This document shows, one piece after another, positions 8,676 through 17,166 of a stretch of 64,000 nt of DNA. Numbering within the stretch: position 1 is the first letter of the stretch; each line of letters starts with the position of its first letter. Origin of the DNA: Paracoccaceae bacterium. Lineage in GTDB: Bacteria > Pseudomonadota > Alphaproteobacteria > Rhodobacterales > Rhodobacteraceae. The notes below the pieces were generated by a model. The model saw only the letters and a program-made list of their open reading frames with translations, did no database searches and had not been told where the DNA came from. Location of the stretch: positions 116,291 to 180,290 of the forward strand of contig JABSSD010000118.1 in assembly GCA_013214575.1 (NCBI GenBank), given 5' to 3'. The translations under genes and the position numbers were made by a program.

Positions 8676-9668
8676 TTACTTGTCAGAGACCGGACGGTCG
8701 TCGTTCACATTGACACGGAACATGCCTTCCATGATCGATGTTTCAGTCGCTTCGACCTCGGCCAGCACCTCGGCTGAGACCAGCGTCTTATCCACCACCA
8801 AGGATCCGCCGCCATAGCTCATAAAGCTGTACTGGCCATAGTCCGCCGCCTCAAACGTGCCGCCAGCCACAGCCGCGATGGCGCGGTCAATGGTGGGTTC
8901 CATGTGCCACAGAGCAGAGGTCAGGATGGTGTTGGGATAGTCGGCAGAGGTGTCGATCACATTGCCGACGGCCTTGACGCCGCGTTCAACCGCCGCATCG
9001 GCGACGCCGAACCGTTCGGCGAACATGATGTCAGCGCCGGCATCCATCATCGCAAAGGCGCTTTCCTTGGCCTTGGGCGGATCATACCAGCTGTCGATGA
9101 AGTTCACCAGGAACTTGACCTCTGGATTAACCGCGCGGGCGCCCTCCATAAAGGCGTTCATCAGCCGGTTCACTTCGGGGATGGCATAGCCACCGACCAT
9201 GCCGATCACATTGCTTTCAGTGCTGGCCCCGGCCACCATGCCAGAGAGGTAGCTTGGCTCGTGGATCCAGTTGTCGAACACCGAGAAGTTGGGCGCCACC
9301 GGACCAAAGGAGGAGCCCATCAGGAAGCCCGTTTCGGGGTAGTCTGCGGCCACTTTGCGCGCCGCACGTTCCAGGCCGAACACCTCGCCCACCACCAGTT
9401 GCACGCCTTGCTCGGCATATTCGCGCATCACCCGCTCATAGTCGGTGTTGGCGACGTTTTCCGAGAATACATAGTCGATCTCGCCGCGATCCTTGGCGGC
9501 ATTCAGCGCCAGATGGATACGGCTGATCCATTGTTGCTCGACCGGCAGCGTGTAAATGGCTGCGACCTTGACGGTTCCGGCCAAGGCTGCTCCGGCTGGC
9601 AACAGAAGCGCCAGCGCCGCCGTTCCAGCCAATATTGCCCGTCGTGTAATAGAAAATTTGCTTTTCAT
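8676..9668 (-). CDS. BMP-family ABC transporter substrate-binding protein
   Basis: Periplasmic receptor of the Med/PnrA/BMP family, which binds purine or pyrimidine nucleosides. The 330-aa product starts with a signal peptide carrying a twin arginine (SITRRAILAG, then a hydrophobic stretch ending AALA), so Tat export is possible. The mature fold begins TVKVAAIYTLPVEQQW, and the domain includes IGMVGGYAIPEVNRLMNAF. I chose ATG 9668 over the upstream ATG 9707 because GGGGATT precedes it and the signal peptide then starts normally. First gene of the operon ending in codA. A RutR-like box lies 44 bp upstream. Confidence 0.88.
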   Translation of the reverse strand: MKSKFSITRRAILAGTAALALLLPAGAALAGTVKVAAIYTLPVEQQWISRIHLALNAAKDRGEIDYVFSENVANTDYERVMREYAEQGVQLVVGEVFGLERAARKVAADYPETGFLMGSSFGPVAPNFSVFDNWIHEPSYLSGMVAGASTESNVIGMVGGYAIPEVNRLMNAFMEGARAVNPEVKFLVNFIDSWYDPPKAKESAFAMMDAGADIMFAERFGVADAAVERGVKAVGNVIDTSADYPNTILTSALWHMEPTIDRAIAAVAGGTFEAADYGQYSFMSYGGGSLVVDKTLVSAEVLAEVEATETSIMEGMFRVNVNDDRPVSDK

Positions 9669-9711
9669 CTGCCAATCCCCGGTTGTGTGAATGGCGCAAT
9701 GAGGCATTTAT

Positions 9712-9727
9712 TTAACCAATCGGTCAA
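9712..9727 (-). promoter_or_regulatory. RutR-like operator upstream of the nucleoside/cytosine operon
   Basis: Read on the minus strand, the 16-bp site TTGACCGATTGGTTAA matches 12 of 14 defined positions of the known RutR consensus TTGACCAnnTGGTCAA and is itself nearly palindromic. RutR is the uracil/thymine-responsive TetR-family regulator of pyrimidine use. A site ahead of a nucleoside transporter and cytosine deaminase makes functional sense. Confidence 0.55.
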
Positions 9728-9744
9728 TAAAATTCGCACCTTAA

Positions 9745-9780
9745 GCCACAACAGAGGGTCATATGACGCTCTGTTGTGGC
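9745..9780 (-). terminator. Strong hairpin downstream of the MsiK-type ATPase gene
   Basis: A 36-nt near-perfect palindrome: a 12-bp stem (GCCACAACAGAG / CTCTGTTGTGGC) plus an inner GTCAT/ATGAC. It lies 57 bp after the ATPase stop and before the RutR-like site. On the minus strand it is followed by a moderately T-rich stretch. Probable terminator separating the galactoside operon from the nucleoside operon. Confidence 0.65.
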
Positions 9781-9837
9781 CTCAGCCCGGCAAAACGCAC
9801 AAGCCACAGGCGGTTTAGAAACATCGCAGGGCGTTTG

Positions 9838-10899
9838 TTACCGCAGACGCAATCCAGTTGCCTTGTCAAAGACCAGCACATCGGCGTCGTCAAAGCTCAA
9901 CCTGACCGAACAGCCCTCGGGGATTTCCTCGTCTCCACGGGTTTCAACGGTGATACGCCCGCCAGAGGGCGTGGTCAGGTAGACATAGGCGACACCGCCC
10001 AGCTGCTCGCGGATATCAAGTGTGATATCGCTGTCACCCTCTTGGATGTTCAGGTGCTGCGGCCGCAACCCGACATAGACCGGTGTGCCCTCAGCCGGTA
10101 AAGCAACCGAGGTTTGCACAAGCACATCCCCCAGCGTGGCCACCCGGATCTGGCCGCCTTCGACCACAGCGTCGATGAAGTTCATGCTGGGCGAGCCGAT
10201 GAAGCCGGCCACAAATTTATTGTCTGGATCTTTATACAGATGCATCGGGCTGCCGACCTGTTCAATGCGACCATCGCGCAGCACCACGATCTTGTCCGCC
10301 AGCGTCATTGCCTCCACCTGATCATGGGTCACATAGATCATGGTGGCGCCGATTTCCTTGTGCAGGCGGGCAATCTCGATCCGCATATCAACCCGCAGCT
10401 CGGCATCGAGGTTGGACAGCGGCTCGTCAAACAGGAACACCTCGGGGCCACGCACGATGGCGCGACCAATGGCCACCCGCTGGCGCTGACCGCCGGACAG
10501 GGCCTTGGGCTTGCGGGCGAGATAATCGTCGAGTTTCAGGATCTTGGAGGCGGCAGCGACCTTTGCCTTCACCTCTTCCTTGGGGTGGCCTGTCATTTTC
10601 AGGCCAAAGCCCATGTTTTGCTCAACCGTCATATGCGGGTACAGCGCATAGGTTTGGAACACCATCGCCACGCCTCGTTCGGCGGGATCTATGGTGGTGA
10701 CGTCCCGGCCGCCAATGGTGATCTGACCCTCGGTGGTTTCTTCCAACCCGGCGACCATCCGCAACAGGGTGGATTTACCGCAGCCCGAGGGGCCGACGAA
10801 GACGCAGAATTCACCGTCCTCAATCGTCAGATCGACGCCATGGATTACCTGGATGTCGCCATATTTCTTGATCACGTTGTTCAGTGTCAGTCCCGACAT
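9838..10899 (-). CDS. Sugar ABC transporter ATP-binding protein (UgpC/MsiK family)
   Basis: 353-aa cytoplasmic ATPase of the CUT1 carbohydrate transporters. Walker A GPSGCGKST is near residues 37-45, signature LSGGQRQRV near 135-143 and Walker B VFLFDEPLSNLD near 153-164, with H-loop YVTHDQ. The C-terminal part holds the TOBE/MalK-like regulatory domain (GLRPQHL). It lies three bases after the IclR gene on the same strand. It is divergent from the binding protein and permeases (11841-14917) that lack their own ATPase, so it very likely completes that galactoside transporter. Such ATPases can also serve several transporters. Confidence 0.9.
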   Translation of the reverse strand: MSGLTLNNVIKKYGDIQVIHGVDLTIEDGEFCVFVGPSGCGKSTLLRMVAGLEETTEGQITIGGRDVTTIDPAERGVAMVFQTYALYPHMTVEQNMGFGLKMTGHPKEEVKAKVAAASKILKLDDYLARKPKALSGGQRQRVAIGRAIVRGPEVFLFDEPLSNLDAELRVDMRIEIARLHKEIGATMIYVTHDQVEAMTLADKIVVLRDGRIEQVGSPMHLYKDPDNKFVAGFIGSPSMNFIDAVVEGGQIRVATLGDVLVQTSVALPAEGTPVYVGLRPQHLNIQEGDSDITLDIREQLGGVAYVYLTTPSGGRITVETRGDEEIPEGCSVRLSFDDADVLVFDKATGLRLR

Positions 10900-10902
10900 A
10901 AA

Positions 10903-11712
10903 TTATGTCCCCGCTCGAATAGTGTCAGTGGCTTGGTCAGGAAAGCGCCAGTTCTGGGCCTCGACCGCGATGTCTTGTGCTGTGGCCTGAACCTGCGGCG
11001 CCAGCGCCTCGAGGTCGGCCAGTGATTTCTGTGCGGTCGTCGAGGTGACCGATAGCCCGCCCAGCACCCGGCCGCGTCGGGTCAGGATTGGCGCCGCGAT
11101 ACAGATGATGCCGGGCTCGTGCTCTTCGCGGTCCATGCCAAACCCCTTGCCGCGGATGTCGGCCAGATCGGCCCGCAGCGCCGCCTCAGAGGTTAGGGTG
11201 TGTTCGGTGAAACGGTGAAAGCTTTGCTGGGCGATGATCCGGGCCACCTCATCTTCGCCCAAAAAGGCCATCATCGCCTTGCCAACTCCGGTGCAATAGG
11301 CCGGGCCAACCTTGCCAGCCTGCGAATACATCTCGATCGGGTTCAGGGCGTTGCGTTTGTCCAGGTAGAGCACCTGAGCATGGTCAAACTGCGCCAGATG
11401 CACCGTCTCGCCGGTGGACTGGGACAGGGCATCCACATAGCTGCGGGCGATGGGCGCCAGCGAGCTTTGCTGCCAGGCGGCATGGGCCAGCCGCACCAGC
11501 CGCACCCCCAGCCCATAGGTTTGGCGGTCCGGGTCATAAGACAACATGCCCTGATTGGTCAGTGTCTGAAACAATCGATACAGCGTCCCCTTTGGATAGG
11601 GACTATCCTGCAAGACCTCTGAAAACCGCACAGGGCGTTCATATCCCGCCACCATATCAAGCACTTCCAGTGCTTTTCCGACGGTTCCGCCCCCTGCCTG
11701 CCGTTCTGCCAT
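10903..11712 (-). CDS. IclR-family transcriptional regulator
   Basis: 269-aa regulator. The N-terminal winged helix-turn-helix (about residues 8-65, with KALEVLDMV and YPKGTLYRLFQTL) is followed by the IclR effector domain (GKAMMAFLG, LSVTSTT). The frame extends to 11769, but ATG 11712 has a good GGAGGAGAT site 5 bp upstream. It is divergently oriented to the galactoside operon. The intergenic region has four 10-bp-spaced half-sites, as expected for IclR-type operators. The effector is probably a pathway intermediate such as 2-keto-3-deoxygalactonate (inference from neighbours). Confidence 0.88.
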   Translation of the reverse strand: MAERQAGGGTVGKALEVLDMVAGYERPVRFSEVLQDSPYPKGTLYRLFQTLTNQGMLSYDPDRQTYGLGVRLVRLAHAAWQQSSLAPIARSYVDALSQSTGETVHLAQFDHAQVLYLDKRNALNPIEMYSQAGKVGPAYCTGVGKAMMAFLGEDEVARIIAQQSFHRFTEHTLTSEAALRADLADIRGKGFGMDREEHEPGIICIAAPILTRRGRVLGGLSVTSTTAQKSLADLEALAPQVQATAQDIAVEAQNWRFPDQATDTIRAGT

Positions 11713-11787
11713 AGGTATCTCCTCCATCACTTCCGACCAGAGACCTGGACGAAAGCATTGACAAGACATAGCGAGTCGCGGTTATAT

Positions 11788-11823
11788 TTTCAATATGTGA
11801 AATTAAGTTTCAGATAATGAAAC
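11788..11823. promoter_or_regulatory. IclR-type operator array (four half-sites)
   Basis: Half-sites TTTCA (11788), TGAAA (11798), TTTCA (11808) and TGAAA (11818) are spaced exactly 10 bp apart. They form overlapping palindromes TTTCA-N5-TGAAA and TGAAA-N5-TTTCA; the one at 11807-11823 extends to GTTTCA-N5-TGAAAC. The middle one (11798-11812) resembles the KdgR/IclR-family consensus. The array lies between the divergent iclR and binding-protein genes, next to the ribosome site of the latter, so repression is likely. Confidence 0.6.
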
Positions 11824-11840
11824 CGCCTAGGGAGGGCATC

Positions 11841-13079
11841 ATGGTTACCAAATTCAAAACAACCATCGCGGCGCTAGCTGCCTCGACGATCCTTGCGACA
11901 TCTGCATTCGCGGGTGAGCTGGTGATCAACACCGACACATCCGACCCGGCCCCCAAGGCGGCCTTTGAACAGTTGATCGCTGATTTTGAGGCGGCCAACC
12001 CTGACATCACCGTCAAATGGAACCTGTTCGATCACGAGGGCTATAAAACCTCGATCCGCAACTTCCTGACCGCTGATGCGCCTGATCTGGCCAATTGGTA
12101 TGCCGGCAACCGCATGCTGCCCTACGTTAACGCCGGCCTGTTTGAGGATGTCACCGATGTCTGGGATGACAACGGCCTGAACGAGACGCTGGCCTCGGCG
12201 GCTGGCTCGATGACCATCGACGGCAAAAAATGGGGGGTGCCTTACACCTATTACCAGTGGGGTGTTTACTATCGTAAGGACATCTTTGAGGCCAATAACA
12301 TCGACGTGCCCACCAACTGGGATCAGTTCAAGGCCGCTGGTGCCACACTCACCGCAGCCGGCGTCACCCCGATCACCATCGGCACCAAATACCTGTGGAC
12401 CGCGGGCGGCGTGTTTGACTACCTGAACCTGCGCACCAATGGCTATGAGTTCCACATGGCGCTGACCAAAGGTGAGGTAGAGTGGACCGATCCGCGCGTT
12501 GTCGACACCATGAACAACTGGAAAGAACTGATCGACGCGGATTTCTTCCTGGAGAACCACACCTCGTATTCCTGGCAGGAAGCCCTGGCGCCAATGGTGG
12601 CCGGTGATGCCGCCATGTATATCATGGGTAACTTTGCCGTGGCACCGCTGCGTGAAGCGGGCCTGAGCGATGATCAACTGGGCTTCTTCCAGTTCCCGCT
12701 GATCAACCCGGATGTACCGCTGGCCGAAGAAGCGCCAACCGATACGCTGCACATCCCGGCCAACGCCAGCAACAAGGAAGACGCTCGGAAATTCCTAGCC
12801 TTCCTGGCAACGGCTGATGCGCAAACCAAGATCAATGAAACGCTTGGTCAGTTGCCAATCCACAAGGATGCAACCGTGGGTGACGACAAGTTCCTGCAGG
12901 CTGGCTATGCCATGCTGTCGGCGACCGATGGCGGTATCGCCCAGTTCTTTGACCGCGATGCGCCGGCAGAAATGGCCAAGATCGGCATGGAGGGCTTTCA
13001 GGAGTTCATGGTCAAGCCCGAGCGTCTGGACGCCATTCTGGCGCGTCTCGAAAAGACCCGCCAGCGCGTTTACAAGTAA
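11841..13079 (+). CDS. Sugar ABC transporter substrate-binding protein (CUT1)
   Basis: Periplasmic carbohydrate receptor, 412 aa, of the extracellular solute-binding family 1. A signal peptide ends at ATSAFA (about residue 24). The mature part begins GELVINTDTSDPAPKAAFEQ, with the family-typical PDIVKW-like segment and WGVPYTYYQWGVYYRKD. ATG 11841 is preferred to 11817 because AGGGAGGG lies 4 bp upstream and the signal peptide is then normal. First gene of an operon running to 21483. An alpha- or beta-galactoside ligand is inferred from the two downstream galactosidases. Confidence 0.88.
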   Translation: MVTKFKTTIAALAASTILATSAFAGELVINTDTSDPAPKAAFEQLIADFEAANPDITVKWNLFDHEGYKTSIRNFLTADAPDLANWYAGNRMLPYVNAGLFEDVTDVWDDNGLNETLASAAGSMTIDGKKWGVPYTYYQWGVYYRKDIFEANNIDVPTNWDQFKAAGATLTAAGVTPITIGTKYLWTAGGVFDYLNLRTNGYEFHMALTKGEVEWTDPRVVDTMNNWKELIDADFFLENHTSYSWQEALAPMVAGDAAMYIMGNFAVAPLREAGLSDDQLGFFQFPLINPDVPLAEEAPTDTLHIPANASNKEDARKFLAFLATADAQTKINETLGQLPIHKDATVGDDKFLQAGYAMLSATDGGIAQFFDRDAPAEMAKIGMEGFQEFMVKPERLDAILARLEKTRQRVYK

Positions 13080-13097
13080 GCGCCGCATGTAAAGCCG

Positions 13098-13121
13098 CGC
13101 AGGACCCTAATGGGTCCTGCG
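13098..13121 (+). terminator. Intercistronic hairpin after sugar binding-protein gene
   Basis: Perfect 10-bp stem CGCAGGACCC-TAAT-GGGTCCTGCG, 18 bp after the binding-protein stop and upstream of the first permease. There is no T-run. It probably stabilises the upstream mRNA and attenuates read-through. Confidence 0.6.
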
Positions 13122-13171
13122 TAACTGCCCTGGGCAGATGCCACCCTCAATAAACTAACAGGATTTGACCC

Positions 13172-14065
13172 ATGTCAGCGTCTCGCGCATCCCGTTTCAA
13201 TCAGCGCAGCCTTGCCCCGGTGCTATTCTTGGCGCCGGCCGTTCTGTTTTTCATGTTCTATGTGATCTTTCCGATTTTTCAGTCGATTCAAATCTCGCTG
13301 TATGACTGGGATGGTCTGGGGGCAAAAACCTATGTTGGCATCGACAATTATGTTGAGCTGATGGATGACGAGGCGTTCTATACCTCGCTGAAGAACAACG
13401 TGATCTGGCTGGTGCTCTATATGCTGGCGATCCCGGCGGGCCTGTTCATCGCGCTATTTCTGAACCAGACTGTGTTTGGCATGCGGCTGTACAAGTCGCT
13501 GTTCTTCTTTCCCTTTGTGATCAGCCAAGTGGTGGTTGGCCTGGTGTTCACCTGGTTCTATGACCCCTCTTATGGGTTGTTGAATGTGATCCTGGGCTGG
13601 TTTTCCCTGGGGCCGGTGGCGATCCTGGGCGATGAGACCTGGGTGACTTATGGCATCATCTTTGCCGGGCTCTGGCCGCAGACCGCCTATTGCATGATCC
13701 TCTATATCACCGGGCTGAACGCCGTTGACCCCGAGCAGATCGAGGCCGGGCGGCTGGACAATGCCAAGGGCTGGAACATGCTGCGCTACATCATCCTGCC
13801 GCAACTGAAACCGGCCACCTTCATCGCCATCGTGGTCACCGTCATTGGCGCCCTGCGCAGCTTCGATCTGGTGTCGATCATGACCGCAGGCGGCCCCTGG
13901 GGCAGCTCACGGGTGCTGGCCTACTACATGTATGAAAAAGCCTTTTCCGAGTACGGATTCCGCATGGGCTATGGCGCCGCAATCGCCGTTGTCCTGTTCC
14001 TGATCATGATGATCTACATCACCGTCTTCCTGGTGAAGATGTACCGCGACGAAAAGGGCCACTGA
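13172..14065 (+). CDS. Sugar ABC transporter permease (MalF-like)
   Basis: 297-aa inner-membrane permease with six hydrophobic segments. The conserved EAA loop appears as EQIEAGRLDNAKGWNMLRYIILPQLKPA (about residues 190-217). It follows the binding protein by 92 bp including a hairpin, and precedes the second permease by 3 bp. It forms the heterodimeric channel with the product of 14069-14917 and is energised by the divergently encoded ATPase (9838-10899). Confidence 0.9.
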   Translation: MSASRASRFNQRSLAPVLFLAPAVLFFMFYVIFPIFQSIQISLYDWDGLGAKTYVGIDNYVELMDDEAFYTSLKNNVIWLVLYMLAIPAGLFIALFLNQTVFGMRLYKSLFFFPFVISQVVVGLVFTWFYDPSYGLLNVILGWFSLGPVAILGDETWVTYGIIFAGLWPQTAYCMILYITGLNAVDPEQIEAGRLDNAKGWNMLRYIILPQLKPATFIAIVVTVIGALRSFDLVSIMTAGGPWGSSRVLAYYMYEKAFSEYGFRMGYGAAIAVVLFLIMMIYITVFLVKMYRDEKGH

Positions 14066-14068
14066 CCG

Positions 14069-14917
14069 ATGTTCCCAACCCCTATAGAGCGCCGCTCGGC
14101 CGCCGTGCAACGGCTGTATAAAACCGCCCTGCCCTTTGCCATGGTGCTGTGGCTGCTGCCGCTGATCGCGGTGGCGCTGACCTCGGTCCGCTCGGCAGGT
14201 GACATCACCGCCGGCAATTACTGGGGCTGGCCGACCTCCTTTAATCTGGTGGAGAACTACTCGGACATCTTCACCAATACGCCGCTGGGCAGTTACATGT
14301 GGAATTCGGTCCGGGTGACCGTTCCCACAGTGATCGGCACCCTGGCGCTATCGTGCATGTCGGGCTTTGCGCTGGCGGTGTATAAATTCAAGGGCAACAT
14401 GCTGGTGTTCTTCATGTTTGTGGCCGGCAATTTTGTACCGTTTCAGATCCTGATGGTGCCGGTGCGTGACCTGACCCTGCAGATGGGCATCTACAACACC
14501 GTCACCGGGCTGGCGCTGTTCCACATCGCCTTTCAGACCGGGTTCTGCACCCTGTTCATGCGCAATTTCATCCGCGCGCTGCCGGTCGAGCTGATCGAGG
14601 CGGCGCGGGTTGAGGGGGTCAAGGAATGGCGCATTTTCTGGTTCATCATCCTGCCGCTGATGCGGCCAGCGATTGCGGCGCTGGCGGTGCTGGTATTCAC
14701 CTTCATCTGGAACGATTATTTCTGGGCCACGGTGCTGACCCAGGGCGCCGAAAGCCAGCCGGTGACCGCCGGGCTGTATTCGCTGAACGGTCAGTGGGTT
14801 GCCGCCTGGCATCTGGTTTCGGCGGGATCAATAGTGGCGGCTCTGCCACCGGTTGCGATCTTCTTTTTGCTGCAAAAACACTTCATCGCGGGTCTGCCCC
14901 TGGGTGCGGTCAAGTGA
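14069..14917 (+). CDS. Sugar ABC transporter permease (MalG-like)
   Basis: 282-aa inner-membrane permease, six hydrophobic segments. The MalG-type EAA loop ELIEAARVEGVKEWRIFWFIILP is at about residues 175-197. It starts 3 bp after the first permease stop, so translation is probably coupled. The galactoside substrate is inferred from melA and the GH42 gene downstream. Confidence 0.9.
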   Translation: MFPTPIERRSAAVQRLYKTALPFAMVLWLLPLIAVALTSVRSAGDITAGNYWGWPTSFNLVENYSDIFTNTPLGSYMWNSVRVTVPTVIGTLALSCMSGFALAVYKFKGNMLVFFMFVAGNFVPFQILMVPVRDLTLQMGIYNTVTGLALFHIAFQTGFCTLFMRNFIRALPVELIEAARVEGVKEWRIFWFIILPLMRPAIAALAVLVFTFIWNDYFWATVLTQGAESQPVTAGLYSLNGQWVAAWHLVSAGSIVAALPPVAIFFLLQKHFIAGLPLGAVK

Positions 14918-14951
14918 ACCGGCACCAGCGGACACTCATATAGGAAAGCCA

Positions 14952-16310
14952 ATGGCCATCAAGATTGCCTTTATCGGTGCAGGCTCGACCATCTTTATGC
15001 GCAACATCATCGGCGATGTGCTGCATCACCCGGCCCTGAGCGATGCCACGATCGCCCTGATGGATATCGACGCCACCCGGCTGCAGGAGTCCGAACTGGT
15101 GGCCCGTAAGATGATCGCATCCATGGGGGTGGCGGCGCAGGTGTCTACCCATACCGATCAGCGCAGGGCGCTGGAGGGCGCGGATTTCGTGGTGGTGGCG
15201 TTCCAGATTGGTGGCTACAGGCCCTGCACCGTCACCGATTTCGACATCCCCAAAAGCTATGGTCTGGACCAGACCATAGCCGACACGCTGGGCATTGGCG
15301 GCATCATGCGGGGCCTGCGCACCGTGCCGCATCTGTGGATGGTCTGCGAGGACATGCTGGCGGTCTGCCCCCAGGCGACCTTGCTGCAATACGTCAACCC
15401 GATGGCGATCAACACCTGGGCCATTGGCGCGCGCTATCCTCAGATCAAGCAGGTGGGCCTGTGCCATTCGGTTCAGGGCACCGCCGAAGAACTGGCGCGG
15501 GATCTGGGTATCGCGACAAGCGACTTGCACTACCGAGCAGCTGGCATCAACCATATGGCGTTTTATCTGGAGTTAGCAGCGCGGCAAGAGGATGGCAGCT
15601 ATGCCGATGTCTACCCTGCCCTGAAGGCGGGCTATGACGAGGGCCGCTTTCCCACCGCCACTGGCGCCAACGCCCGTTGCCCGAATTTTGTGCGCTATGA
15701 GGTGATGAAACATTTCGGGTTGTTCGTCACCGAATCCTCTGAGCATTTCGCCGAATATGTGCCCTGGTTCATCAAATCGCACCGCCCTGACCTAATCGAG
15801 CAGTTTCAGATCCCGCTGGATGAATACCCGCTGCGCTGCGAAGAGCAGATTGCCGAGTGGGCCACACAGGCCGAGGCGCTGCGCAAGGCTCCAACCATTG
15901 AAGTGCCCAAGAGCCACGAATACGCTGCCACCATCATCAATGCGATCACCACGGGCAAGCCCGCTTTGATCTACGGAAATGTGCCCAACACCGGCCAAAT
16001 CGCGCAACTGCCGCTGGGGGCCGCAGTGGAGGTGCCTTGCCTGGTGGATGGCGACGGCATTCAGCCCACCGTGGTCAAAGACATCCCACCGCAGCTGATC
16101 GCGATGATGCGGACCAATATCAATGTGCAGGAGCTGACGGTGCAGGCGCTGCTGACTGAGAACCGCGACCATATCTACCATGCCGCCATGATGGACCCGC
16201 GCACCGCCGCCGAGCTGGACCTGCGCCAGATCCGCAAGCTGGTGGACGAGTTGCTGACCGCGCATGGTGACTGGATGCCCGACTGGGTCAGCGGTAAGGT
16301 CGCAACATGA
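14952..16310 (+). CDS. melA: Alpha-galactosidase, glycoside hydrolase family 4 (MelA-type)
   Basis: NAD+- and divalent-metal-dependent hydrolysis of alpha-galactosides in the cytoplasm. The 452-aa product starts with a Rossmann motif (IAFIGAGST). It shows the MelA-like blocks QIGGYRPCTVTDFDIPK, DTLGIGGIMRGLRT, the metal-site GLCHSVQGT (cysteine and histidine) and GINHMAF. There is no signal peptide, consistent with action on imported sugars. ATG 14952 with GGAAAG upstream is preferred over the in-frame 14853 start, which lies within the permease gene. Other GH4 activities (alpha-glucosidase, alpha-galacturonidase) are less likely given these blocks. Confidence 0.87.
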   Translation: MAIKIAFIGAGSTIFMRNIIGDVLHHPALSDATIALMDIDATRLQESELVARKMIASMGVAAQVSTHTDQRRALEGADFVVVAFQIGGYRPCTVTDFDIPKSYGLDQTIADTLGIGGIMRGLRTVPHLWMVCEDMLAVCPQATLLQYVNPMAINTWAIGARYPQIKQVGLCHSVQGTAEELARDLGIATSDLHYRAAGINHMAFYLELAARQEDGSYADVYPALKAGYDEGRFPTATGANARCPNFVRYEVMKHFGLFVTESSEHFAEYVPWFIKSHRPDLIEQFQIPLDEYPLRCEEQIAEWATQAEALRKAPTIEVPKSHEYAATIINAITTGKPALIYGNVPNTGQIAQLPLGAAVEVPCLVDGDGIQPTVVKDIPPQLIAMMRTNINVQELTVQALLTENRDHIYHAAMMDPRTAAELDLRQIRKLVDELLTAHGDWMPDWVSGKVAT

Positions 16311-16384
16311 ACCATGTCACCGATGTGACACTCTAATTTGACGGGGGCCTCCCCTCCCCACCTTTGCATACGAAAGACCCAACA

Positions 16385-17155
16385 ATGAGCAAAACAGCCA
16401 CATTTCACGATCTTGCAGGCGCCTCGGTCTTTATCACCGGCGGCGGCTCGGGCATTGGCGCCTCGTTGACCGAAGGCTTCCTGCGCCAGGGCGCCAAGGT
16501 GGGTTTTGTCGGGCGTTCGGATGCCTCGGGTTTTGTCGATCAGATGCAGCGCGAGACCGGTCAGCGACCGCTGTTCATTCAATGTGACATCACCGATACC
16601 GCCGCCCTGCAGGCCGCCATCGCGCAAAGCGCGCAGGCAAACGGCACCATTGACGTTCTGGTCAACAACGCTGCCAACGACCAACGCCATGACACGCTGG
16701 AGGTCACCGAAGAGTTCTGGGACTGGATGCAGGCAATCAACCTCAAGGCCTATTTCTTTGCCTGTCAGGCGGTGCTGCCCGGCATGAAAGCGGCGGGCGC
16801 AGGATCGATCATCAACTTCTCGTCGATCAGCTATATGATGGGCAATGCGGGCTATCCGGCCTATGTCAGTGCCAATGCGGGCATCACCGGCATGACCCGC
16901 GGTTTGGCGCGTGAATTTGGCGCCGACGGCATCCGCGTCAACGCTTTGGCTCCGGGCTGGGTGCTGACCGACAAGCAGCTGGAGAAATGGGCGACGCCAG
17001 AGGCGCTGTCGGCGCATCTGGAACGACAGTGCCTGAAAGATCACCTGAAACCGCAGGATATCATCGATGCCGTGTTGTTCCTGGCCTCGGGTACCAGCCG
17101 GATGATGACCGGCCAGACCATGGCGGTTGATGGCGGTGTGGTGGTATCAGGTTGA
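16385..17155 (+). CDS. SDR-family oxidoreductase, probable galactose 1-dehydrogenase, with altered catalytic motif
   Basis: 256-aa short-chain dehydrogenase. The NAD(P) motif TGGGSGIG is at about 19-26, and NNAAND replaces the usual NNAG. The catalytic serine is in INFSSISY, and the tyrosine in YPAYVSANAGITG. The usual YxxxK motif reads Y-V-S-A-N: the catalytic lysine is an asparagine codon (AAT). The C-terminal FLASGTSRMMTGQTMAVDGG is normal. In this operon a galactose 1-dehydrogenase, making galactonolactone for the SMP-30 lactonase, is expected. The substitution could impair activity. ATG 16385 is chosen because the Rossmann domain then starts at the normal distance. Confidence 0.8.
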   Translation: MSKTATFHDLAGASVFITGGGSGIGASLTEGFLRQGAKVGFVGRSDASGFVDQMQRETGQRPLFIQCDITDTAALQAAIAQSAQANGTIDVLVNNAANDQRHDTLEVTEEFWDWMQAINLKAYFFACQAVLPGMKAAGAGSIINFSSISYMMGNAGYPAYVSANAGITGMTRGLAREFGADGIRVNALAPGWVLTDKQLEKWATPEALSAHLERQCLKDHLKPQDIIDAVLFLASGTSRMMTGQTMAVDGGVVVSG

Positions 17156-17166
17156 GGACCGGGGAT

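Noticed and set aside
13098..13121. Full transcription terminator ending the binding-protein transcript
   Set aside because: There is no T-run after the stem, and the downstream permeases need the same promoter, so complete termination is unlikely.
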